64,000 nt of DNA. It comes from Polaribacter sp. (lineage in GTDB: Bacteria; Bacteroidota; Bacteroidia; Flavobacteriales; Flavobacteriaceae). The stretch is from contig JAOLXX010000003.1 in the NCBI GenBank assembly GCA_028343155.1, positions 1 through 64,000 on the forward strand, written 5' to 3'. Positions 8,938-17,983 of this stretch are shown in pieces. Within the stretch, counting starts at the first letter, position 1, and each line of letters opens with the position of its first letter. The notes below the pieces were generated by a model. The model worked only from the letters and a program-made list of their open reading frames with translations. It was not told the origin of the DNA and did no database searches. Position numbers and translations under genes: made by a program.

Positions 8938-9135
8938 ATATAAAAAACAACTTTTTAATTAAGGAAATTACCCGGGGAACAGCCCCGTTTATAAATAGAT
9001 CATCTTATGCTTGAGAATAAAAAAAGATGCTATTTGGAAGAATAAATAAGGCTCATAATATGAAAAAGATACCGAAAGCACCTGTATATTTTTTTCATAC
9101 TAACTCAAATATTGAACTAAATTTTAACCACAAAA

Positions 9136-9163
9136 AAACTCCAACAAATAGCTGTTGGAGTTT
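9136..9163. terminator. terminator of rpmE
   Basis: An 11-bp perfect stem (9136-9146 with 9153-9163) with a 6-nt loop has a T-run on its minus-strand exit. It lies 28 nt past the rpmE stop codon. Confidence 0.8.
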
Positions 9164-9190
9164 ATTTTATATTGAAAGATTCTAGAAGAA

Positions 9191-9445
9191 TTACTCTTTT
9201 TTGAATTTTGCGTATTTTGTTTTAAATTTATCAATACGCCCTGCAGCATCAATAAGTTTAGATTTACCAGTGTAAAATGGGTGAGAAGTTCTAGAAATCT
9301 CTAATTTTACTAAAGGATACGATACACCATCAACCTCTAAAGTTTCTTTTGTGTCTACAGTAGAACGTGTTAAAAATACGTCTTCATTAGACATGTCTTT
9401 AAACGCTACCATTCTATAATTTTCTGGATGAATTCCTTTTCTCAT
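9191..9445 (-). CDS. rpmE: 50S ribosomal protein L31, type B
   Basis: The product is 84 residues, starts [18 protein letters not shown] and contains [24 protein letters not shown], as in type B L31. It has no Cys at all, so it is the Zn-independent form. It binds the central protuberance of the large subunit. It is a lone gene with its own promoter (-7 box at 9544-9551) and terminator (9136-9163). The roughly 90-nt leader contains two small hairpins (9514-9535 and 9483-9506), which might allow feedback control. Confidence 0.97.
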   Translation of the reverse strand: MRKGIHPENYRMVAFKDMSNEDVFLTRSTVDTKETLEVDGVSYPLVKLEISRTSHPFYTGKSKLIDAAGRIDKFKTKYAKFKKE

Positions 9446-9543
9446 TTTATGATGTTTTAATACTTTAATGTTATGTTTGCATGAGTAAAGTTGGTAAAGC
9501 TTACTCTTTCTCTAAATAGTTGTTATCTACTATTTTGAGGATG

Positions 9544-9573
9544 CAAATTTAACTATATTTTTTAATTAACAAA
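9544..9573 (-). promoter_or_regulatory. rpmE promoter
   Basis: Read on the minus strand, TTTG (9573-9570) is followed after 18 nt by TAAATTTG (9551-9544), an exact TAnnTTTG. It lies about 100 nt before the rpmE ATG. Confidence 0.7.
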
Positions 9574-9702
9574 TAAATATTTTACTTTTATTTGATTCAA
9601 TCAAGACAATAGTTACATTTACCCGGTTTAGTCGAAATAAAGAGCGGTATCCTCCCTTTTTGAAACGGTGAAAAACTAAAAATAAATATAAAAAACCCAA
9701 AA

Positions 9703-10746
9703 ATGAAAAATAGTACTTTACTTGTTGTTTTTTTATCCTCTTTTCTGCTGATCACCTCTTGTTCTGATGTGTATCAATTTAGCTTAATCCATAATAAAAA
9801 AATAGCACTAAACTCAAACATCGAAGTTACTTTAAAAGAGAAAGAAGACAAGAAAGTAAACAAAGTTCAGTTTTTTGTGAATGGAAAAGAAATTGCTTCT
9901 AAAGGAGTTTCTACAGAAATAAGTACAGCAGACTTAGGTGTTGGGAAACACAAAATTTCTGCATTGGTCTTTTATTCTGAAAAAACAAAAAAAGAAAATA
10001 GTTTTTTTGAAGTTTTGGCCAACTCCCCTCCCATTGTCTATGACTACAAAATTATCAACAGATATCCTCATGATACAAAAGCATACACTCAAGGTTTGGA
10101 ATATTACAATGGTTTTTTATATGAAACCACAGGACAAAGAGGGCAATCATCACTGAGAAAAGTTGAAATTAAAACTGGAAAAGTTCTACAAAAAAAAGCT
10201 TTAAATAAAAAATATTTTGGCGAAGGAATGACAATTTTTAAGAATAAAATATTTTGGCTAACATGGCAAGGAAAAAAAGGTTTTATCTACAATGTAGATA
10301 CTTTTGAACAAGAAAAAGAGTTTGCTTATCAAAAAAGTAAAGAAGGTTGGGGCTTTACGCATAATGAAACCGCACTGATTAAATCTGATGGTTCTCATAA
10401 AATTTGGTTTTTAGATCCTGGTACTTTAGAGGAAAAAAAGTCGATCCAAGTATACACAAACAAATACGCCGTAAATAACTTAAATGAGTTAGAACTTATC
10501 AATGGGAAAATCTATGCAAATAAATACCAGCAAAATGCGATTGTTATTATAAATCCAGAGACAGGCATTGTTGAAGGGATTGCTAATTTAAAATCTTTGA
10601 AAAAAGAAATGGAAAAAACCCAAAAACTAAAAGCACAAGATGAAGTTTTAAATGGTATTGCTTATGATGCTAAAAAAAACAGAATCTTCGTTACAGGAAA
10701 AAACTGGGGCACATTATTTGAAATTGAATTGATTAAAAAACAATAA
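9703..10746 (+). CDS. glutaminyl-peptide cyclotransferase, lipoprotein
   Basis: This enzyme would convert N-terminal Gln of proteins to pyroglutamate. It has a lipoprotein signal (LITSC, Cys20), a short Ig-like segment (about residues 25-105) and then the five-bladed beta-propeller of the plant/bacterial glutamine cyclotransferase family. The conserved FTQGL-type motif is seen as HDTKAYTQGLEY. Other typical stretches are KKYFGEGMTIF, WQGKKGFIYN, GWGFTHNETALIKSDGS and LNELELINGKIYANKYQ. The likely location is the periplasm or outer membrane. It is followed at 75 nt by another lipoprotein gene on the same strand. The Ig-like extension appears usual in Bacteroidota versions. Confidence 0.9.
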   Translation: MKNSTLLVVFLSSFLLITSCSDVYQFSLIHNKKIALNSNIEVTLKEKEDKKVNKVQFFVNGKEIASKGVSTEISTADLGVGKHKISALVFYSEKTKKENSFFEVLANSPPIVYDYKIINRYPHDTKAYTQGLEYYNGFLYETTGQRGQSSLRKVEIKTGKVLQKKALNKKYFGEGMTIFKNKIFWLTWQGKKGFIYNVDTFEQEKEFAYQKSKEGWGFTHNETALIKSDGSHKIWFLDPGTLEEKKSIQVYTNKYAVNNLNELELINGKIYANKYQQNAIVIINPETGIVEGIANLKSLKKEMEKTQKLKAQDEVLNGIAYDAKKNRIFVTGKNWGTLFEIELIKKQ

Positions 10747-10821
10747 TTAACTTTATAAAAAGTTATATCAAATACATGTTGAAAGATAGAAGAGTTAAAT
10801 ATAGTTTTTATAAAAAGTAAT

Positions 10822-12333
10822 ATGCGACACATTATATACACATTCTTAATTATTATGGTTGCTTATATAAGTTCTTGTAGAAAAGATTTTAATACGGTAC
10901 CTAGTTTTGGAAATTTAGAATTCTCTAAAGACACCGTGTTTTTAGATACAATATTTACAAATATTGGTTCTTCAACTTATAATTTAAAGGTGTATAATCG
11001 TGGAAATAATGCAATTACAATTCCAGAAATTCGATTAGAAAATGGGACTTCCTCAAACTACAGATTAAATGTGGACGGCATACCAGGAAAAGAATTTTCA
11101 GATATTGATATTCTTGCCAAAGACAGTATTTTTGTTTTTGTGGAAACCACGACTGATGTAGGTAATGCACTTAGTCTATTATATACAGATCGAATTTTAT
11201 TTGATAACGGAAGCCAACAACAAGATGTAGATTTAATAACCTTAGTACAAGATGCAAACTTTATCTACCCAGGTAAAGATGCCGTTACTATGAAAATTGA
11301 TAGCCTTATTTTTAATGGACTTTCTTTAAACGGGCAACCAACAACTTTTAAAGGTCGTTTTTTAACAAATACTGAATTAACATTTACCAAAGCGAAGCCA
11401 ACTGTTATTTACGGTTTTGCTGCTGTACCTGCTAATAAAACATTAACGATAGAAGCTGGATCAAGAGTTCACTTTCACGATAATTCTGGGTTGATTATAG
11501 ACAATAAAGGCAGCTTAAAAGCAAACGGAACCTTAAGTGATAAAATAATTTTTGAAGGTGACAGGTTAGAGCATTCTTTTAGTGAGACTGAAGGTCAATG
11601 GGGAGCTATTTGGATGCGTGCTGGAAGTTTAAATAATGAAATAAAACACACCATTATTAAAAATGGAACAATAGGCCTTTTGGTTGATAGCTTAGGAACA
11701 CCTTCTACCCCTACTCTAAAACTACAAAATACAGAAATATACAACCACTCTAGTTACGGAGTTTTAGGAAGAGAAACTAATATTGATGCTTACAACGTGG
11801 TTATTGGTAGTGCAGGTATATCTTCTTTAGCAGCGACGGCTGGTGGTACCTATAATTTTACTCATAGTACTTTTGCAAACTATTGGAACAACAGCCTACG
11901 TCAATCACCAACTGTTTTAGTAAACAATTCATTCTCTTATATTGATGATAATGACCAATTAGTTACTGAAACTAAAGATTTACATGCAGCAAACTTTACA
12001 AATTGTATTTTCGATGGAAACAACAACACAGAGTTTGAGTTAAGTAAAATTGATGGTGGTGGATTATTTAACTACAACATTAGTAACTCCATAATTAAAT
12101 CTACAAACGCCAATCCATTAGATTTCACTTCTCCATTTTATCAAAATATTATTTTAAACGGAAATTCTCATTTTAAAGACCCTCAAAAAAACGAATTTAT
12201 TATTGGTGAAGAATCTGACGCAATTAACAAAGCAAAAGCAACGCCTTTCTTAACAGATATTTTAGGGGTTAACAGAAATACTTCTCCAGATATTGGAGCG
12301 TATCAACATATTACTTTTGAAGAGGAAGAGTAA
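10822..12333 (+). CDS. lipoprotein with right-handed beta-helix region
   Basis: A 503-residue exported lipoprotein (signal ending YISSC, Cys19). Residues about 30-130 look like an Ig/DUF1573-type fold (FLDTIFTNIGSSTYNLKVYNRG). The middle, from about residue 190, has repeated short beta turns typical of parallel beta-helix proteins (GSRVHFHDNSGLIIDNKGSLK, NNEIKHTIIKNGTIGLLV). The C-terminal AINKAKATPFLTDILGVNRN and PDIGAYQ motif is the one that ends many secreted right-handed beta-helix proteins of Bacteroidota. No enzyme active site can be assigned; it may bind or process polysaccharide. Confidence 0.7.
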   Translation: MRHIIYTFLIIMVAYISSCRKDFNTVPSFGNLEFSKDTVFLDTIFTNIGSSTYNLKVYNRGNNAITIPEIRLENGTSSNYRLNVDGIPGKEFSDIDILAKDSIFVFVETTTDVGNALSLLYTDRILFDNGSQQQDVDLITLVQDANFIYPGKDAVTMKIDSLIFNGLSLNGQPTTFKGRFLTNTELTFTKAKPTVIYGFAAVPANKTLTIEAGSRVHFHDNSGLIIDNKGSLKANGTLSDKIIFEGDRLEHSFSETEGQWGAIWMRAGSLNNEIKHTIIKNGTIGLLVDSLGTPSTPTLKLQNTEIYNHSSYGVLGRETNIDAYNVVIGSAGISSLAATAGGTYNFTHSTFANYWNNSLRQSPTVLVNNSFSYIDDNDQLVTETKDLHAANFTNCIFDGNNNTEFELSKIDGGGLFNYNISNSIIKSTNANPLDFTSPFYQNIILNGNSHFKDPQKNEFIIGEESDAINKAKATPFLTDILGVNRNTSPDIGAYQHITFEEEE

Positions 12334-12403
12334 CTATTTTTCTTCTTTTTAATGAATTTTATCCTAATAATTTTAAGTAAATTGCTTCTTTAAATTTTTA
12401 CAA

Positions 12404-13084
12404 ATGAAAAATGTAGTTATTACAGGAACAAGCCGAGGAATTGGTTTTGAACTTGCAAAACAATTTGCAAAAAAGGGACATCAAGTTTTAGCCTTATCTA
12501 GAAATACAAAACCATTATCGAACTTTAATCATAAAAATATTACTGTAATTTCTGTTGATTTATCTGTAAATTCAGATTTAAATAAAGCTACAGATTTTAT
12601 AAAAAACAACTGGAAACAAGTTGATGTTTTAATAAACAATGCTGGAAAACTAATTCACAAACCTTTTGCAGATTTATCTTCAGATGATTTCTTAGAAGTC
12701 TATAAGGTAAATGTATTTGCAGTTGCTGAATTAACAAAACGAATGATTCCCTATCTACAAAAAGGAAGTCATGTTGTAACAATCAGTTCCATTGGAGGAA
12801 TTCAAGGAAGTTTGAAATTTCCTGGCTTAGCAGCTTATTCTTCTGCAAAAGGAGCAGTCATCACTTTATCTGAGTTATTAGCAGAGGAATACAAAGAGGC
12901 CAAAATTTCTTTTAATGTTTTAGCCCTGGGAGCTGTTCAGACAGAAATGTTAGCAGACGCTTTTCCGGGTTACAAAGCACCGCTATCAGCTTCAGATATG
13001 GCAAATTATATCTATGACTTTTCCTTAAATGGAAATACGTTTTATAACGGTAAAGTTTTGCAAGTTTCTTCTACAAATCCATAA
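12404..13084 (+). CDS. short-chain dehydrogenase/reductase
   Basis: A classical SDR of 226 residues. The cofactor motif TGTSRGIGFELAKQF starts at residue 7, NNAG follows in LINNAGKLIHKPF, and the active-site Ser and Tyr-x3-Lys are intact (TISSIGG; YSSAKGAVI). It reduces or oxidises an unidentified alcohol or carbonyl with NAD(P). The following SprT-like gene starts 20 nt after the stop, so the two are probably co-transcribed. Confidence 0.88.
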   Translation: MKNVVITGTSRGIGFELAKQFAKKGHQVLALSRNTKPLSNFNHKNITVISVDLSVNSDLNKATDFIKNNWKQVDVLINNAGKLIHKPFADLSSDDFLEVYKVNVFAVAELTKRMIPYLQKGSHVVTISSIGGIQGSLKFPGLAAYSSAKGAVITLSELLAEEYKEAKISFNVLALGAVQTEMLADAFPGYKAPLSASDMANYIYDFSLNGNTFYNGKVLQVSSTNP

Positions 13085-13104
13085 TTAGTTCGTAAAATTA
13101 AAAA

Positions 13105-13713
13105 GTGAATTCAAACTATCAAAAATTCGTTCCTTTAAAGGCTATTCCATTTGTAGAATTTCTAATAAACGAGCATAATTTTGACTTAAAAATTGTGAAT
13201 CAGCGGGCTACAAAACATGGTGATTTTAGGCAACTACCTAATGGGGAGTTTCAAATTACAGTGAACAACAACCTCAACAAACATCAATTCTTACTAACTT
13301 TAGTGCATGAAATTGCACATCATGTTACACATCAAAAATTTGGAAGAGTACAACCTCATGGAAAAGAATGGAAAAAAGTTTTTCAACATTTAATGTTGCC
13401 TTTTTTACGTCCTGAAATTTACTCTAAAGAAATACTTCCTTGTCTGGCAACATATTTAAAAAACCCAAAAGCAAGTACAGATACTGATGTTAACTTATCA
13501 TTAGTTCTAAGAGGAAGTGTGGCAGCTTCGGGAAAGAGTTTTATCTTTGACATTGCTTTTGGGTGTTTTTTTGAATTTAAAAAGACTATCTATAAAAGAG
13601 GGAACAAAAGAAGAACACGGTTTGAATGCTTAAACATGAACAATAAAAAAGTATATTTATTCAATCAAAACGTAGAGATAAAAGTACTTGAACCTAAGCA
13701 TGAGGAACAGTAA
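13105..13713 (+). CDS. SprT-like zinc metalloprotease-fold protein
   Basis: A 202-residue protein with the SprT/SPRTN-type metallopeptidase motif HEIAHHVTHQKF, followed by HGKEWKKVFQHL with the third ligand region. The start is GTG (13105). The C-terminal part (GNKRRTRFECLNMNNKKVY) has one Cys only, so the zinc ribbon of E. coli SprT is absent. It follows the SDR gene closely. Eukaryotic relatives clear DNA-protein crosslinks; the bacterial role is not established. Confidence 0.85.
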   Translation: MNSNYQKFVPLKAIPFVEFLINEHNFDLKIVNQRATKHGDFRQLPNGEFQITVNNNLNKHQFLLTLVHEIAHHVTHQKFGRVQPHGKEWKKVFQHLMLPFLRPEIYSKEILPCLATYLKNPKASTDTDVNLSLVLRGSVAASGKSFIFDIAFGCFFEFKKTIYKRGNKRRTRFECLNMNNKKVYLFNQNVEIKVLEPKHEEQ

Positions 13714-13769
13714 AAATAATTACAATTCTCCTCTATATATTTCATAAAATAGAAAACGAAACTGAAGGC

Positions 13770-14852
13770 ATGAAAGCAAATAAAAATTATTACGCAGTTA
13801 TTATGGCGGGTGGAGTTGGTTCTCGTTTTTGGCCAATGAGCACCCAAGAAAATCCGAAACAATTTCACGATATGCTGGGCGTTGGACAAAGTTTAATTCA
13901 ACGAACATTTGACAGAATTAATGGATTAGTCCCTTCAGATAATATTTTAATAGCTACAAATGCGTATTATGAAACATTGGTTTTAAAACAATTACCAAAA
14001 GCAACTAAAAACAACTTATTATTAGAACCTGCAATGAGAAATACAGCTCCTTGTATTTTATATTCAGCATTGAAAATTTATGCTCAAAACCCTGAAGCGG
14101 TAATTTTAGTTGCCCCTTCTGATCATTGGATTGATAACGAAGCAGCGTTTTTAAATAACATTCAAACTTCGTTTGATGCTTGTTCAAAAGAAGATATATT
14201 AATGACTTTAGGAATTCAACCAGATTCACCGAATACAGGGTATGGTTATATTCAATTTACAAAAGAGGATGCAGTGATTAAAAAAGTAGCCAATTTCAGA
14301 GAAAAGCCAGCTTTGGAAACAGCTAAAAAGTTTCTTGCTAGTGGTGATTATCTATGGAATGCTGGCATCTTCGTTTGGTCTGCTAAAAGCATTATTAAAG
14401 CTTTTAAAGAACACCTTCCCGATATGTTTGCTATTTTAGATGCTGGAAATACTGTTTATAATTCTGATTTTGAGAGTGATTTTATCAATAAAAATTATAG
14501 TAAATGTGAAAATATCTCTATTGATTTTGGAATTATGGAGCAAGCAAAAAACGCACATGTCTTACCTGTAGAATTTGGCTGGAATGACTTAGGAACTTGG
14601 GGTTCTCTCTATAATAAATTAGAAAAAGACATGCACCAGAACGCTGTTGTTGGCGCTGAAACCCTATTTAAAGATGCCAATGGAAACATGGTTAGAACGC
14701 AATCTGGCAAAAAAGTCGTTATACAAGGTTTACAAGATTTTATCGTGGTAGAAAAGGACAATGTACTCCTAATTTGTCCTAAAAAAGACGAACAGGACAT
14801 CAAGCAAATAGTTGCCGATGTTAAAAATAATTTTGGTAAGGAATTTGTCTAA
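13770..14852 (+). CDS. manC: mannose-1-phosphate guanylyltransferase
   Basis: Makes GDP-mannose from mannose-1-phosphate and GTP for surface polysaccharides. The nucleotidyltransferase signature MAGGVGSRFWPMSTQ and the following NPKQF are at residues 11-30; the sugar-binding FREKPALETA and WNAGIFVW motifs are present, and EFGWNDLGTWGSLY is near residue 270. At 360 residues it has only the transferase domain, without the C-terminal isomerase domain of longer bifunctional ManC/AlgA proteins. It stands alone, with the convergent DUF389 gene after it. Confidence 0.94.
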   Translation: MKANKNYYAVIMAGGVGSRFWPMSTQENPKQFHDMLGVGQSLIQRTFDRINGLVPSDNILIATNAYYETLVLKQLPKATKNNLLLEPAMRNTAPCILYSALKIYAQNPEAVILVAPSDHWIDNEAAFLNNIQTSFDACSKEDILMTLGIQPDSPNTGYGYIQFTKEDAVIKKVANFREKPALETAKKFLASGDYLWNAGIFVWSAKSIIKAFKEHLPDMFAILDAGNTVYNSDFESDFINKNYSKCENISIDFGIMEQAKNAHVLPVEFGWNDLGTWGSLYNKLEKDMHQNAVVGAETLFKDANGNMVRTQSGKKVVIQGLQDFIVVEKDNVLLICPKKDEQDIKQIVADVKNNFGKEFV

Positions 14853-14910
14853 ACAATAAAAAAAAGCTTTTACTATTGCTAAAATAATGGCAGTATGTGG
14901 AAATCTTTTT

Positions 14911-16371
14911 TTATTCTCTTTTGATAAATAAAGTATCTAACTTCATTTCTTTTTGGAGCCAATTTCTTAAACCTCTTTGTTTAGTTACAATAATACTATC
15001 AGGCAACTTTAAATTCCATTTTATAGTCGCCATGGGAATCGTATCTATATTGATAAAATCTTTCGATGACAATACGTTTGCAAAACCTATCTTTTCTATT
15101 CCATTATACCTAATTTTAGCTTCTTTAGAAATGCGACTAAATGCCACTACTTTTTGATTTTTATTTAAAGCGTCTTCTTCAATTCTTGTGTTTAATAATA
15201 AAATCGTTTGTTGTAAATCTGTAATTTGTTTTTGAAGTCCTGCTATTATATTTTTACTTTCCTGTAATTCAACTCTCTTTTCTTTGTAGGCAGTTGTAAT
15301 CAACTCAAAACTCTTTGTATCACTTCCTTTAATTTCAATGACTACCTCTTTTAAATTCGCATATCTAGGGTCATTAACTAATTGATTTTGCAGCATATTT
15401 TCTTCTGCCTCACTAATTTCATTGAAGAAATTTAAACTAATCACTCGCCTTTTAGTATCTATACCTTTATCAATTAATTGATATTTAGGATTAGAATTTA
15501 TTTCATTTTTGACATAGTTTTTAAACTGTATGTTCATTCTACTGTCGTTCAATGCATATATGAAGGTATATACAGCTGGAATCATGACTGCAATACCAAC
15601 AACAGCAGCGATGGTTGCATAGCGTTTTCTTCTTGCAGCATTTGCATATTTATGCATGGGGAAACGAAGTAACTTTAACACTAAAAAAGTAGCTAATGCT
15701 ATAAAGATGGTATTAATTGTAAAAAGATACATCGCTCCAAAAAAGTATTGAAAATTAGCAATGGCTAATCCATATCCAGCGGTGCATAATGGAGGCATTA
15801 AAGCGGTTGCAATAGCAACGCCAAAGATTACAGAAGCAACCGTACCTTTTTTTGTTCTTGCGACCATCAAAGCGAGACCACCAAAAAAAGCAATTAAGAC
15901 ATCTCTAATATCTGGACGAACTCTACCCAATAATTCTGAATTATCTTCACTTAGTGGAAAGAGATAAAAAAACAAAAAAGAAGCAAATAAACTCAAACCA
16001 ATCATGGTACCAAGGTTGACCAATGATTTTTTAAATGTATGAATATCATTTAAGGCAAAAGACATTCCAATCCCTAAAATTGGCCCCATCAAAGGCGATA
16101 TCAACATTGCGCCGATCACAACTGCCGTTGAATTGGCATTTAAACCAATAGATGCCACAAAGACAGCAAAAATAAGAATCCAAGCAGTAGCTCCTTTAAA
16201 CGGAATGTCTGCTTTGATCGCTTCTATTGTTGTTTCATAGTCAGTGTCTTCTCTAAAATCTAAAAGCTCTTTTAAAAATTTATTTAGACTTGAAAATAAA
16301 CCTTTAGCATCCTTTTTTATTTCTTGTTTTGACTGCTGAACAGCATCTTGATTTAATTTTTTTTGTTCCAT
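14911..16371 (-). CDS. DUF389 family membrane protein
   Basis: A 486-residue membrane protein. After a short charged N-terminus, residues about 50-255 carry the DUF389 core with hydrophobic helices (SIGLNANSTAVVIGAMLISP, LMGPILGIGMSFAL, ATALMPPLCTAGYGLA). The remaining roughly 220 residues are a soluble part with a coiled-coil (KNIIAGLQKQITDLQQTIL). The N-terminal motif is that of the TIGR00341 group. Its transported substrate or role is unknown. Convergent to manC with a 58-nt gap. Confidence 0.88.
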   Translation of the reverse strand: MEQKKLNQDAVQQSKQEIKKDAKGLFSSLNKFLKELLDFREDTDYETTIEAIKADIPFKGATAWILIFAVFVASIGLNANSTAVVIGAMLISPLMGPILGIGMSFALNDIHTFKKSLVNLGTMIGLSLFASFLFFYLFPLSEDNSELLGRVRPDIRDVLIAFFGGLALMVARTKKGTVASVIFGVAIATALMPPLCTAGYGLAIANFQYFFGAMYLFTINTIFIALATFLVLKLLRFPMHKYANAARRKRYATIAAVVGIAVMIPAVYTFIYALNDSRMNIQFKNYVKNEINSNPKYQLIDKGIDTKRRVISLNFFNEISEAEENMLQNQLVNDPRYANLKEVVIEIKGSDTKSFELITTAYKEKRVELQESKNIIAGLQKQITDLQQTILLLNTRIEEDALNKNQKVVAFSRISKEAKIRYNGIEKIGFANVLSSKDFINIDTIPMATIKWNLKLPDSIIVTKQRGLRNWLQKEMKLDTLFIKRE

Positions 16372-16434
16372 ATATACTACTTTACAAGATTGGAAAGATA
16401 CAAAAAAAGTTTTCTGAATGTAGTTATTATAGTT

Positions 16435-16998
16435 TTACTGAAGATAAATAGTATCAATTTCTAATTTAAATTTTTGACCAATTTTATTACCAATTAAGAA
16501 GACAATCTGCTCAATTTTATCGGCTGAAAAATCATCCTTTTCTAATTTTCTTCCTCGATAGACAGGAAACATACTTTTTAATGGAATACGAATATCTTGC
16601 CATTCATTCTCTTTTGTAGAAAATTCAGACATATAAGAATAATTCTTATTCGCAGTATCTTTAATTCGGAGTTGATACGTATTCCCATCCCCTTTTACTT
16701 TTAAAACGATATTTGTAAGGCCTTCAATTCTTAGTGTTTCAAAACCGTATCTTAATGAAGAAAAACCTCCGTTATTTTCTAAGGAAACGACACCAGAAAA
16801 TTCACCGAAACCATTGTCATTTAATTTAAAATTTCCTTTAGATTTCCCACCCATTACCACATCGTCAATAACTTGCCAATCAGAAATAATTGAATTTAAG
16901 TTAAAATTGAAAATAACAATTTTGGAAACGCTCATAATAAATGGGATAAAAATTAAAAATAAAGCTTTGTTCATAATCAGTATAAAGTTAAACGACAA
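16435..16998 (-). CDS. CIA30-family protein
   Basis: The 187-residue product begins with a hydrophobic export-like segment and then a jelly-roll domain of the CIA30 (complex I intermediate-associated protein 30) family. Typical stretches are WQVIDDVVMGGKSKG, FSGVVSLENNGGFSSLRYG and FLIGNKIGQKFKLEIDTIYL at the C-terminus. A second ATG at 16974 (MNKALFLIFIPFIM) would give a more standard signal peptide and may be the true start. Carbohydrate binding is suspected for bacterial members but is not proven. Confidence 0.82.
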   Translation of the reverse strand: MSFNFILIMNKALFLIFIPFIMSVSKIVIFNFNLNSIISDWQVIDDVVMGGKSKGNFKLNDNGFGEFSGVVSLENNGGFSSLRYGFETLRIEGLTNIVLKVKGDGNTYQLRIKDTANKNYSYMSEFSTKENEWQDIRIPLKSMFPVYRGRKLEKDDFSADKIEQIVFLIGNKIGQKFKLEIDTIYLQ

Positions 16999-17043
16999 AA
17001 ATAATATTCCTTTAGCAATAACTATCTTAAATCGCTACTAAAT

Positions 17044-17077
17044 AAAAAAAGCTTCACAAGAATGTGAAGCTTTTAAT
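17044..17077 (-). terminator. terminator of tRNA-Lys
   Basis: GCTTCACA (17051-17058) and TGTGAAGC (17063-17070) form an 8-bp stem with an AGAA loop. The minus-strand exit has seven T. It directly follows the tRNA-Lys 3' end. Confidence 0.85.
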
Positions 17078-17078
17078 G

Positions 17079-17151
17079 TGACCGGGCTGGGGCTCGAACC
17101 CAGGACCCTCTCCTTAAAAGGGAGATGCTCTACCAACTGAGCTACCAGGTC
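17079..17151 (-). tRNA. tRNA-Lys (TTT)
   Basis: A 73-nt cloverleaf on the minus strand: 5' acceptor GACCTGG, D arm GCTCAGTTGGTAGAGC, anticodon loop CTTTTAA giving anticodon TTT, and T arm ending GGTTCGAGCCCCAG. The 3' CCA is not encoded. Confidence 0.97.
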
Positions 17152-17173
17152 ATTCTTTTCTTTTAAGCGGCTG

Positions 17174-17204
17174 CAAATATATCTTTTATTTTATAAAAAA
17201 CAAA
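17174..17204 (-). promoter_or_regulatory. tRNA-Lys promoter
   Basis: On the minus strand TTTG (17204-17201) is followed after 19 nt by TATATTTG (17181-17174), 22 nt before the mature tRNA 5' end. This fits the Bacteroidota sigma-A consensus. Confidence 0.75.
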
Positions 17205-17211
17205 TCTATTT

Positions 17212-17979
17212 TTATTTTTTTCCACTTAAATAAGCTTCTCTTACTTTCTTAAATAAATTAGAAGAATATACAAAATCTACAACTGCTTCATTATCAGTTT
17301 TAAATATCTCTTCACTGCTTCCTTCCCATGCTTTTTTTCCATCTTTTAAGAAAACTATTTTTTCGCCAATTTCCATCACAGAATTCATATCATGAGTATT
17401 AATTACAGTTGTAATCTTATATTCTTCTGTAATTTCTTGAATTAATTTATCAATTACAATAGCAGTTTGAGGGTCTAGACCCGAATTTGGTTCGTCGCAA
17501 AATAAATACTTTGGATTCATAACAATTGCTCTTGCAATAGCGACTCTTTTTTGCATTCCTCCAGACAGTTCTGCGGGTAGTTTTTTATTAGAATTTTCTA
17601 AATTTACTCTATCTAACACAAAATTCACTCTGCCTAACATTTCTGCATGCGACTGATTTGTAAGCATTTTTAATGGAAACATTACATTATCTTCTACTGT
17701 TTGAGAATCAAACAATGCACTTCCTTGAAAAACCATCCCAATTTCTTGCCTCCATTGTTGTTTTTCTTTTTCTGAGAATTTTGTGTTTATTCTTCCGTCA
17801 AAAGAAATTGTCCCCTCTTCCGGAGTATGTAAACCTATTAAGGATTTTAAAAACACAGTTTTCCCCGAACCACTTTGACCAATTATTAAACTCGTCTTTC
17901 CTGGATGAAAAGTAGCGGAAATATCTTTTAACACCTCTACTTCCCCAAAACCTTTTTGTAAATTTTCTATGATGATCAT
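17212..17979 (-). CDS. mlaF: MlaF-type ABC transporter ATPase
   Basis: ATP-binding subunit (255 residues) of a phospholipid-type (Mla/Ttg2) ABC transporter. Walker A is GQSGSGKTVFLKS, the signature is LSGGMQKRVAIARA, and Walker B is YLFCDEPNSGLDP; the helical part has the VMFPLKML stretch seen in MlaF. It follows the MlaE-like permease gene with a 4-nt gap on the same strand. No MlaD-type MCE gene is in the pair, so the periplasmic partner must be elsewhere. Confidence 0.88.
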   Translation of the reverse strand: MIIIENLQKGFGEVEVLKDISATFHPGKTSLIIGQSGSGKTVFLKSLIGLHTPEEGTISFDGRINTKFSEKEKQQWRQEIGMVFQGSALFDSQTVEDNVMFPLKMLTNQSHAEMLGRVNFVLDRVNLENSNKKLPAELSGGMQKRVAIARAIVMNPKYLFCDEPNSGLDPQTAIVIDKLIQEITEEYKITTVINTHDMNSVMEIGEKIVFLKDGKKAWEGSSEEIFKTDNEAVVDFVYSSNLFKKVREAYLSGKK

Positions 17980-17983
17980 TTGT

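Larger units (their letters stand above)
8563..9130. other. non-coding segment with cassette and repeat debris
   Basis: There is no credible gene in these roughly 570 nt. They hold the attC-like palindrome (8571-8699), a GCCAACGC repeat cluster inside an inverted repeat (8741-8805), a strong plus-strand terminator (8905-8937) and a short G+C-rich hairpin CGGGG-AACAG-CCCCG (8973-8987). A 41-codon frame beginning at 9060 runs into the rpmE terminator and is not convincing. Confidence 0.5.

Noticed and set aside
9060..9185. 41-codon frame starting MKKIPKAPVYFF
   Set aside because: It reads through the rpmE terminator hairpin; coding and terminator would overlap and no family was recognised.
14853..14910. 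Terminator between manC and the DUF389 gene
   Set aside because: Only weak A/T pairing (CAATA/TATTG) is present; no convincing stem.
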